Source: Actinomycetes bacterium (GTDB lineage Bacteria > Actinomycetota > Acidimicrobiia > Acidimicrobiales > RAAP-2). From it: a DNA stretch of 18,591 nucleotides. Positions 13,126 to 18,591 of this stretch are shown here, piece after piece. Each line of letters starts with the position of its first letter. Position 1 is the first letter of the stretch. The notes beneath the pieces are model-generated. The model worked only from the letters and a program-made list of their open reading frames with translations, made no database searches and was not told the DNA's origin. A program made the translations under genes and the position numbers. The stretch covers positions 1 through 18,591 of the forward strand of contig JAJYZN010000035.1 in NCBI GenBank assembly GCA_021799915.1. Reading direction: 5' to 3'.

Positions 13126-14526
13126 CTACGCGTGCGGGGTGGAGGCGATCGACGGGACGACCTGGATCCACAGGACGACCAGGAAGGCGGTGGAGAGGAC
13201 CATGGTCACCACCACCGGCTTGACCGAACGGACCAACGAGAGCGTGGCGGCCACGACGAAGAGTCCGAGGATGGTCAAGGTGGCGTAGGTGTAGCGGGCC
13301 ACCATGGCCCCGGACTCCCACTGCTGGCCGATGTCGATGTACCAGCACAAGAGGACGTTCACCACCCAGGGAGCCACCAGCACCCAGTACCCAGTGCGGA
13401 ACAAGCGCCCCCCGAGCACCACGGTCAAGAAGATGGCCAGCGGTACCAGCAGGACCTGGAACAGGACGCTCACGTAGTTCGTGAGCGGGTGGGGGAACGT
13501 GAGAGAACCCCATTCCTGGGGCATGAGCGGTTGGAACAAGGAGTCCACCGTGAGCGCCGGCAGCTGCCCGACGGTGAAGTGCAGATGGTGGGGGTTCACC
13601 GTGGACAGTTGCTCGGCCTTGGCCACAGCGCTCGCCGTCAGGGCGTGGTACTCGACGGCGTTGAAGACGAACCACGGGAGGGCGACGACCACGCCCACCC
13701 CGGCGGCCAGGGCCACGCGCACCACGTCGCGCCAGGTCCGAGAGCTCCACAGGATAACCGCCGCCACACCGATGAACACCGGCACCATCTCGGCGAGGTA
13801 TAGGTCGGTGAGCACCCCGCAGGACACGAGGGCTCCGGCCGCGATCAAGCGCCCGCTGGACCGCCGCTCGAGAGCAATCCAGAGCTCGGTCACGGTGGCG
13901 ATGGCTATCGGGATGGCCAGGGAGTCGTTCGAGATGGTGACCGACCTCACGATGATGCCCGGCATCAGGAACACGAGCAGCCCACCGGCCAGCCCGATGC
14001 GCCATCGCTTCTTGAGCACGTGCCGTGACAGGCGGGCGAACAAGGCGATCGCAAGCAGGAGGAATGCCAGTCCCAGGAACCGGAGGATGATCGCCTTCGA
14101 ATGGAAATTGCCGTTCAAGTAGAAGAACGGCGTGGCCACGAGGTAGTAGAGGGGGGGCTGGAACGCTTCGTAGTCCAGGCCTGCCAGACCGTCCTTGGCG
14201 GCGTCGATCTTCACGCGGCCGGGGTACACGCCCTTGCCGATGGCCAGCTCTTGCTCGGTTGCATGGGCCTTGCCCAGGACTGGGAGCGAGTGGTGCTCGG
14301 CGATGTAGGCGATGTTGTCGAAATGGGCACCCTCGTCGACCACGGACCACAGTGGGTACCTGAGGATCGTGATCGACCCGAAGGCGATCACGGCACAGAT
14401 CTGGACCACGATCATGCTGTTGAGCAGCAGGTTCAGGTTCCATCGCCCGCGGTCGCTCTCCTGCCCTTCGGGCTCCGCGACGGGCACGCCCAGAACGCGT
14501 CCCTCCGCTGCGAAGTCCGGTGACAT
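13126..14526 (-). CDS. Polytopic membrane protein, GT-C glycosyltransferase-like (DUF2142/ArnT-type)
   Basis: A 466-residue integral membrane protein with a soluble N terminus of about 30 residues and roughly ten to twelve hydrophobic helices. After the first helix (about 35-55) comes an extracytoplasmic segment with SVVDEGAHFDNIAYIAEHHSLP (Asp64-Glu65) and, further on, YEAFQPPLYYLVA (119-131). An acidic pair early in the first loop plus a PPLYY block is typical of GT-C enzymes that use polyprenyl-phosphate sugars, such as the ArnT/PMT and DUF2142 groups. VTISNDSLAIP (about 196-206) also resembles DUF2142. A surface polysaccharide or protein glycosylation role is inferred, not shown. No clear Shine-Dalgarno precedes the ATG; TAATGT on the minus strand 9 nt before it could give a nearly leaderless transcript. 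It is divergent from the sortase gene, so both may act at the cell surface. Confidence 0.75.
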   Translation of the reverse strand: MSPDFAAEGRVLGVPVAEPEGQESDRGRWNLNLLLNSMIVVQICAVIAFGSITILRYPLWSVVDEGAHFDNIAYIAEHHSLPVLGKAHATEQELAIGKGVYPGRVKIDAAKDGLAGLDYEAFQPPLYYLVATPFFYLNGNFHSKAIILRFLGLAFLLLAIALFARLSRHVLKKRWRIGLAGGLLVFLMPGIIVRSVTISNDSLAIPIAIATVTELWIALERRSSGRLIAAGALVSCGVLTDLYLAEMVPVFIGVAAVILWSSRTWRDVVRVALAAGVGVVVALPWFVFNAVEYHALTASAVAKAEQLSTVNPHHLHFTVGQLPALTVDSLFQPLMPQEWGSLTFPHPLTNYVSVLFQVLLVPLAIFLTVVLGGRLFRTGYWVLVAPWVVNVLLCWYIDIGQQWESGAMVARYTYATLTILGLFVVAATLSLVRSVKPVVVTMVLSTAFLVVLWIQVVPSIASTPHA

Positions 14527-14652
14527 GTGCCCGAGACATTAGACGTGGAGGTGGCGCCCACATTGAGACCGACGCCGCCCGAAGGCGGTGACGAGTTCGG
14601 TAGCGGGCGCCGGTGACGGCGAGAAGCGATGGTGTCCGAAGGGTGAGGCCGG

Positions 14653-14658
14653 TACTGT
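14653..14658 (+). promoter_or_regulatory. -10 box of a putative leaderless sortase promoter
   Basis: TACTGT fits TANNNT and ends 7 nt before the GTG at 14666. It would place the transcription start on or next to that start codon, and no Shine-Dalgarno is present. This argues for the 14666 start over the GTG at 14588. No clear -35 is visible. Confidence 0.45.
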
Positions 14659-14665
14659 TCGCCCG

Positions 14666-15649
14666 GTGACGGCTCGCGCGGCGGTGCGGGGGGCGGGCGT
14701 GCTGGTCCTGGTGCTCGGCACCCTGGTCCTCCTGTTCGCGGCCTACGAGCTCTGGGGCACCGGTCTCATCACCGCGTCCCACCAACAAGCCCTGCGCCGT
14801 CAGTTCCACTCCGAGATCGAAGGCCGCGGCCCACCGCTCGGCGCAGGCGGCTCACGCGCGACGGCACCAACCGTACGCTCCACTGCGCCGGTCACACGGA
14901 GTGCGGCAGTCCCGACAGTCCTGGCGCCACCGGGGAACGGGGAGCCGATAGGGGTCATCGACATCCCGGCTGTTGGCGTCGACTTCGTGGTGGTCCAGGG
15001 CACCGACGAGCACGACCTGGAGCTGGGACCGGGCCACTATGTCGGGACGTCGATGCCGGGGAACCCGGGGAACGCGGCCATCGCCGGCCATCGCACCACC
15101 TACCTTCACCCCTTCTACAGCCTGGGTGGCGTCCGACGTGGCGACCCGATCTACGTGACCACTCTCCAGGGACGGTTCCGCTACGACGTGACCGGCACCA
15201 CGGTGGTCGCCCCGACGGACGTGGCCGTGCTGGATCCCACCTCGGTCCCGACCCTCACCCTCACCACGTGCAACCCCCCCTACAGCGCCGTCACCCGACT
15301 GGTGGTGAGAGCGGTGCTCGTGTCCCCGTCAGGGTCGCCAACGGGGTCGCCAACGGGGTCGCCAACGGGGTCGTCACCTGGTGCCCCGTCGTCAGCCGGC
15401 CCGTCACCGGGCGCCCCGTCAGCGGGCGTCGCCGCCCGCGCCCGCACCCTCGGGACCGGGACCGGGACCGGAGGGTTGGGACCGGCGCTGTGGTGGGGCC
15501 TCCTGGCGCTGGCCGCGGGGGTGTCCACGGTCCTGGTGTGGCGCCGGACGGGGCGATGGTGGGTCGGAGCGGCCGGGACCATCGTGCTGCTCGGGCTGTT
15601 GTGGGTATGGTTCGGCGCGCTCAGCCAGGTGCTCCCGTCGGGCTACTGA
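14666..15649 (+). CDS. Sortase, class E-like, with two C-terminal membrane helices
   Basis: A 327-residue cysteine transpeptidase that would attach sorting-signal proteins to the cell wall or process surface proteins. An N-terminal membrane anchor (about 11-30) is followed by a Thr/Ala/Pro-rich spacer and the sortase beta-barrel (about 94-220). The catalytic triad is visible: His142 in AIAGHRTTYLHPF, Cys202 in TLTLTTCNPPYSA, and Arg211 in TRLVV. The TLTTC motif fits the actinobacterial class E group. After the domain comes a Gly/Ser/Pro linker built on a 12-bp DNA repeat, then two hydrophobic helices (about 274-292 and 300-318), an extension not present in textbook class E enzymes. An in-frame GTG at 14588 would add 26 residues, but the TANNNT box at 14653 favours 14666. 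No substrate with a sorting motif is in the window. It is divergent from the GT-C-like gene. Confidence 0.87.
   Translation: MTARAAVRGAGVLVLVLGTLVLLFAAYELWGTGLITASHQQALRRQFHSEIEGRGPPLGAGGSRATAPTVRSTAPVTRSAAVPTVLAPPGNGEPIGVIDIPAVGVDFVVVQGTDEHDLELGPGHYVGTSMPGNPGNAAIAGHRTTYLHPFYSLGGVRRGDPIYVTTLQGRFRYDVTGTTVVAPTDVAVLDPTSVPTLTLTTCNPPYSAVTRLVVRAVLVSPSGSPTGSPTGSPTGSSPGAPSSAGPSPGAPSAGVAARARTLGTGTGTGGLGPALWWGLLALAAGVSTVLVWRRTGRWWVGAAGTIVLLGLLWVWFGALSQVLPSGY
15332..15373 (+). repeat. 12-bp tandem repeat in the sortase linker
   Basis: Three exact copies of GGGTCGCCAACG (15332-15343, 15344-15355, 15356-15367) and a partial fourth encode a Gly-Ser-Pro-Thr repeat between the sortase domain and its C-terminal membrane helices. 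The unit length keeps the frame, so copy number can vary without disrupting the protein. Confidence 0.9.
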
Positions 15650-15664
15650 GGGCCCGGCCTCTAC

Positions 15665-16570
15665 TCAAGCGCCGATCAGGACCTCGGCCGCCGCGCCCAG
15701 TAGGGCGATGTGACCGTCGACCACGGACCCGCTCTTCGAGCCGTCGGGTCCGTCCTCTGCTCCCGCGACGGCGCCCATGGTGTTCAGGGCCAGGTGGCTG
15801 GCGCCGGACCGTCGCCAGCGGTCTGCGTGGTGGGCGAGGCGGTCCGGGTCGTCCGGCGTCCAGAGCACCTGGCCCTCCATGCCGATGGTCCCTGGGTCGC
15901 GACCTACCTCCACCGCGGCACCGGCGATGACCTCCAGCGCCTCTTCGAGACCGCCACCGGGTCGGACCTGGGGAAACCAGCCGTCGGCGATCCGCCCGAC
16001 GCGCCTGAGCGCGGCCGGGGCCATGGCGCCGAGCCAGACCGGGATCGGACGGGTGATCGGGAGCGGAGCGATCCCGGCTCCCTCGATCGTGTGGAAGGCG
16101 CCGCTGAAGGTGACGCTCGGCTCGGTCCACAGCCGGCGCAGCACCACCACCTGCTCTTCGAGGCGGGCAGCCCGATCGGAGAAGGTCTGGCCCAGTGCCT
16201 GGTACTCCACCCGGTTCCACCCGATGCCCAGGCCGAGCCGCAGGCGTTCCCCGCCCGAGAGGATGTCCAGCTCGGCCGCCTGCTTGGCCACCAGCGCGGT
16301 CTGGCGTTGCGGGCCCACGAGGATGGCCGTGGCGAACTCGAGGGTGGTCTTGGCGGCCAGCCACGAGAAGAGCACGAACGGCTCGTGGAAGGTGTCCTCG
16401 AGGTCGTAGGGCCCCGACCAGCCGGGGTGCACCGTCGTGTCGGCGCCGAGCACGTGGTCGTAGGCCAAGAGGTGGCGGTAGCCGAGGGCGTCCGCCGCCT
16501 CGGCGAACGCCCGGACCGCACCGGCGTCGGCACCGATCTCGTTCTGGGGGAACACGGCGCCGATCTGCAC
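15665..16570 (-). CDS. LLM-class (luciferase-like) oxidoreductase, probably F420-dependent (1)
   Basis: A 301-residue TIM-barrel oxidoreductase of the luciferase-like monooxygenase family. In actinobacteria most such proteins use cofactor F420, but flavin use is not excluded by sequence alone. Recognisable blocks are MQIGAVFPQNEIG at the N terminus, YRHLLAYDHVLG (the D-H after strand 2), TILVGPQRQTALVAKQAAELDILSGGRL-type sequence with LGLGIGWNRVEYQALG, and ITRPIPVWLGAMAPAALRRVGRIADGWFP. These match the subgroup often annotated as LLM-class F420-dependent oxidoreductase of about 300 residues. The start is GTG at 16570, with AGAGGG on the minus strand a few nucleotides before it. It is divergent from a second family member across 94 bp, and convergent with the sortase gene with 15 bp between the stops. 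Substrate unknown. Confidence 0.9.
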   Translation of the reverse strand: MQIGAVFPQNEIGADAGAVRAFAEAADALGYRHLLAYDHVLGADTTVHPGWSGPYDLEDTFHEPFVLFSWLAAKTTLEFATAILVGPQRQTALVAKQAAELDILSGGERLRLGLGIGWNRVEYQALGQTFSDRAARLEEQVVVLRRLWTEPSVTFSGAFHTIEGAGIAPLPITRPIPVWLGAMAPAALRRVGRIADGWFPQVRPGGGLEEALEVIAGAAVEVGRDPGTIGMEGQVLWTPDDPDRLAHHADRWRRSGASHLALNTMGAVAGAEDGPDGSKSGSVVDGHIALLGAAAEVLIGA

Positions 16571-16601
16571 GCCGCCCTCTCTACCACCTACCCGGAGGCG
16601 G

Positions 16602-16630
16602 GACCACCCGACCGACCCCGACCACCCGAC
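16602..16630. repeat. Direct 11-bp repeat between divergent LLM genes
   Basis: GACCACCCGAC occurs at 16602-16612 and again at 16620-16630, 18 bp start to start, in the 94-bp divergent promoter region. It could be a paired regulator site, or simple GC-rich repetition. Confidence 0.5.
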
Positions 16631-16652
16631 GGCGCCTCTCGGGCTCGGCCGC

Positions 16653-16658
16653 TACGGT
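16653..16658 (+). promoter_or_regulatory. -10 box of a putative leaderless LLM gene promoter
   Basis: TACGGT fits TANNNT and ends 6 nt before the GTG at 16665, with no Shine-Dalgarno. The spacing matches that seen before tetR. This supports the GTG start and a leaderless transcript. Confidence 0.45.
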
Positions 16659-16664
16659 GGGGGC

Positions 16665-17594
16665 GTGCTGGTCCGCGTCTTCGTCGAGCCCCAACAAGGC
16701 GCCACTTACGACCAGATCGCCGCCGCAGCGGCCGTGGCCGAGGAGTGTGGTTTCGACGGGTTCTTCCGTTCGGATCACTACCTGACCATGGGCGGGGACG
16801 GACTTCCCGGCCCCACCGATGCCTGGGTTACCTTGGCCGGCCTGGCCCGGGACACCCGCCGGCTCAGGCTGGGCACGCTGGTCACGTCCGCCACCTTTCG
16901 CCTGCCCGGACCGCTGGCCATCTCCGTGGCTCAAGTCGACGCCATGAGCGGGGGCCGGGTGGAGCTGGGGCTGGGAGCCGGGTGGTACGACGAAGAGCAC
17001 CGGGCCTACGGGATTCCCTTCCCGCCCATGAAGGAGCGGTTCGACCGCCTGGAAGAGCAGCTCGAGATCGTCACCGGGCTGTGGTCGACGCCGCCCGGCG
17101 AGCGCTTCTCCTTCGAGGGGAGCCACTACTCGCTGGTCGACAGCCCGGCCCTGCCGAAGCCCCACCAGTCCCCGCGCCCGCCCATCATCATGGGTGGTGC
17201 CGGACCGGTGCGGACCCCGCGCCTGGCGGCCCGTTTCGCCGACGAGTTCAACGTGCCGTTCCATTCGGTGAAGGACACCGAGGCGCAGTTCCAGCGGGTC
17301 CGGCGGGCCTGCACCGACGCCGGGCGTGACCCGGCCACCATGAGACTGTCGGCGGCCGTGGTGGTGTGCTGCGGCGCATCCGACGACGACCTGGCACGCC
17401 GCTCGGCGAGCATCGGGCGGGATCTCGAAGAGTTGCGGGCCCACGGGGCCGCCGGCAGCCCGTCCCAGGTGGCCGATGCCTGCCGGGCGTTCGCCGACGT
17501 CGGTGCCGAGACCGTCTACCTCCAGGTGCTCGACCTCGACGACCTCGACCACATCCGGCTCATCGCCGCCGAGGTGCTCCCGGCACTGATATGA
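16665..17594 (+). CDS. LLM-class (luciferase-like) oxidoreductase, probably F420-dependent (2)
   Basis: A 309-residue second member of the luciferase-like family. Blocks seen: CGFDGFFRSDHYLTMGG, RLRLGTLVTSATFRLPGPLAISVAQVDAMSGGRVELGLGAGWYDEEHRAYGIPFPP, ERFDRLEEQLEIVTGLW, and PIIMGGAGPVRTPRLAARFADEFN. These fit the TIGR03560-type F420-dependent oxidoreductases of actinobacteria. It differs substantially from the divergent neighbour, so the pair is not a recent duplication. The GTG start coincides with the predicted leaderless transcription start, and the first residues MLVRVFVEP form the first barrel strand, so the protein cannot start much later. A 61-bp gap separates it from the next, broken gene on the same strand. 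Substrate unknown. Confidence 0.9.
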   Translation: MLVRVFVEPQQGATYDQIAAAAAVAEECGFDGFFRSDHYLTMGGDGLPGPTDAWVTLAGLARDTRRLRLGTLVTSATFRLPGPLAISVAQVDAMSGGRVELGLGAGWYDEEHRAYGIPFPPMKERFDRLEEQLEIVTGLWSTPPGERFSFEGSHYSLVDSPALPKPHQSPRPPIIMGGAGPVRTPRLAARFADEFNVPFHSVKDTEAQFQRVRRACTDAGRDPATMRLSAAVVVCCGASDDDLARRSASIGRDLEELRAHGAAGSPSQVADACRAFADVGAETVYLQVLDLDDLDHIRLIAAEVLPALI

Positions 17595-17655
17595 ACCGGG
17601 GCGTCTCGGGGCGGCGCGGCGTAGGACTGCAGAACACGACCAGAGGAGGTAGGTG

Positions 17656-17820
17656 ATGGCGATATCGACCACGAGGGGCTCGGTGCCGACCGATCCGGCC
17701 GGTACGCCCCTGGACACCGCGGTGCTCGATGCCGCCTTGTCCGACGTCGGAGCCCGCGTCTCGTCGTGGGCGGCCACCGGCACCTTCCCCAGGAGGGCGG
17801 CGATGGTCTCCACCGCGTAG
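17656..17820 (+). pseudogene. 5' fragment of an unfinished gene, possibly aldehyde dehydrogenase, ending at a breakpoint
   Basis: GAGGAGG at 17644-17650 followed by an ATG at 17656 is a good translation start, in codon usage like the upstream genes. The first ~42 codons give MAISTTRGSVPTDPAGTPLD then TAVLDAALSDVGARVSSWAATG. The final part, with an amphipathic helix ending in S-W-A-A-T, is like the N termini of some actinobacterial aldehyde dehydrogenases, but this is a weak resemblance. After about 17784 the sequence is the reverse complement of carA, and the frame closes at a TAG at 17818-17820. The product would be a 54-residue chimera without function, so the real gene is cut at about 17772-17785. 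Confidence 0.55.
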
Positions 17821-18443
17821 TCCAATTCCGCCGGGTCGCCGGGGCCGTTGGACAGAAGGACGCCCGCCGGACCCCAGGAGATGACCTCCGGCGCCGGGGT
17901 GCGGGCCGGCAGCATGACCACCCGGTTGCCCCTGGCCTGCAATTCCCGGACGATCCCGGCCTTGCAGCCGTAATCGAGCACGGCCACCGTGGGGCCGGAG
18001 CCGCCCAGCTGACGAGCCACAGCCTGCATTTCCGCGACATCGCCTTCACCGGCCGCCAGGCAGGCCCCCATGGTGCCGTGGTAACGCAGGTGGCGGGTCA
18101 GGGCGCGGGTGTCCAACCCCTCCAGGGCCACCACCCCGCGACCGCGAAAGTAATCGCTCATCTTTTCCCGGGCGTGGGGGTGGTTCGGCCGCTGGCAGGC
18201 CTCCCGACAGACGAAGCCGGCCGCTTGGGGCCGCGGCGCCTGCTCGGCCCCCGGCTCCAAACCGTAGTTGCCGATCAGCGGGTAGGTCATGGTCACAATC
18301 TGCCCGGCGTAGGAGGGGTCGGTGACCACCTCCTGGTAACCGGTCATGGCCGTGTTGAAAACGGCCTCTCCCCCGATGCGGCCTTCGCCGCCGAAGGAGT
18401 CGCCGTGAAAAACCTTTCCGTCGGCCAGCACCAGCATTCCCAT
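17772..18443 (-). pseudogene. carA: Carbamoyl-phosphate synthase small subunit CarA, truncated in the glutaminase domain
   Basis: CarA hydrolyses glutamine and passes ammonia to CarB for carbamoyl phosphate, feeding pyrimidines and arginine. The N-terminal domain is clear: MGMLVLADGKVFHGDSFGG, VFNTAMTGYQEVVTDPSYAG, QIVTMTYPLIGNYG, GLDTRALTRHLRYHGTMGA. The glutaminase domain begins TVAVLDYGCKAGIVRELQARG and LLSNGPGDPAELDYAVETIAALLGKVPV, then stops: the expected FGICLGHQ, with the catalytic Cys, is missing. From about 17774 down the frame runs into unrelated codons antisense to the upstream genes, remaining open to 16581. The linker between domains (after VARQLGGSG) also seems some 35-40 residues shorter than in E. 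coli CarA. The start is 4 nt after the pyrC stop. The short linker and the VAVLDYGCKAGIVREL wording look more like Bacillota-type CarA than actinobacterial, which is an impression only. No activity is possible as it stands. Confidence 0.88.
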
Positions 18444-18447
18444 GGTC

Positions 18448-18591
18448 TCAACCCTCTTTCCAGGCGATTTTCCCGCCCACGATGGTGCAGACGAATTTGC
18501 CGGCGAGCCGCCTCCCGGCAAATGGCGTGTTATGACCCCGCGAGGCGAAATCCCGCGGCTCCACGGTCCACTCCCGCGCCGGATCGAAAAC
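18448..18591 (-). CDS. pyrC: Dihydroorotase PyrC, C-terminal fragment
   Basis: The last 47 codons of a gene that enters from the window edge: VFDPAREWTVEPRDFAS, then RGHNTPFAGRRLAGKFVCTI and VGGKIAWKEG, then TGA at 18450-18448. DP-x-x-x-W-x-V, NTPF-G and TIVGGK are the C-terminal hallmarks of class I dihydroorotases, which close carbamoyl aspartate to dihydroorotate. The catalytic barrel is outside the window. carA follows after 4 nt, the pyr operon order found in Bacillota and in actinobacteria. A GAGGG ribosome site for carA lies within its last codons. This piece belongs with the foreign-looking right end. Confidence 0.85.
   Translation of the reverse strand, partial: VFDPAREWTVEPRDFASRGHNTPFAGRRLAGKFVCTIVGGKIAWKEG

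Noticed and set aside
13031..14809. 592-codon minus-strand open frame over the GT-C-like gene
   Set aside because: Arg/Pro/His-rich shadow in another frame of the same strand; the 13126-14526 frame has proper membrane helices.
16581..17771. Continuation of the CarA frame to 16581, suggesting a 646-residue fusion
   Set aside because: Below the breakpoint the codons are antisense to the LLM oxidoreductase gene and show no CarA or other domain; the open frame is a by-product of high GC.

Overview
The window is a high-GC, densely coded stretch that reads as an uncultured actinobacterium, most likely of the Acidimicrobiia type. This is an inference from gene content (two luciferase-like F420-type oxidoreductases, an acyl-CoA dehydrogenase, two amidohydrolase-2 proteins, TetR, an E-like sortase, a formyltetrahydrofolate deformylase), from GTG/TTG starts, and from TANNNT -10 boxes placed 6-7 nt before start codons, as in actinobacterial leaderless transcripts. 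Both ends of the window fall inside genes.

Layout. 2-415: 3' end of pstA (phosphate ABC permease). 472-1692: acyl-CoA dehydrogenase. 1720-6036: four minus-strand genes, read from 6036 downwards: amidohydrolase B, acetoacetate-decarboxylase-like protein, SDR, amidohydrolase A. A TetR regulator (6075) diverges from them across 38 bp that hold an imperfect palindrome, and a RhlG-like SDR overlaps the end of tetR by ATGA. Together with the facing acyl-CoA dehydrogenase these look like a regulated catabolic cluster of unknown substrate. 7862-9499: phosphate:H+ symporter-like MFS transporter with a repeat-rich central loop. 9588-10463: purU (minus). 10623-11099: small membrane protein with a structured 5' leader. 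11104-12351: ammonium transporter in which the first pore histidine is glutamate. 12527-12961: Hsp20 preceded by a perfect CIRCE element (HrcA operator). 13126-14526: polytopic GT-C-like membrane protein (minus). 14666-15649: sortase with two extra C-terminal membrane helices. 15665-16570 and 16665-17594: two LLM-class oxidoreductases in divergent orientation.

The right end is anomalous. At about 17772-17785 the start of an unfinished plus-strand gene meets, head-on, a carA gene that is cut in the middle of its glutaminase domain. Behind carA lies the 3' end of pyrC. The last ~0.8 kb therefore looks like an assembly chimera or a recent rearrangement and should not be used to infer this organism's physiology.

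The most interesting leads are the TetR-linked amidohydrolase/ADC-like cluster, the Amt His-to-Glu substitution, the CIRCE-controlled Hsp20, a possible alternative-pairing leader before the small membrane protein gene, and the breakpoint at the right end. No CRISPR array, tRNA, rRNA, insertion sequence or phage gene was seen.
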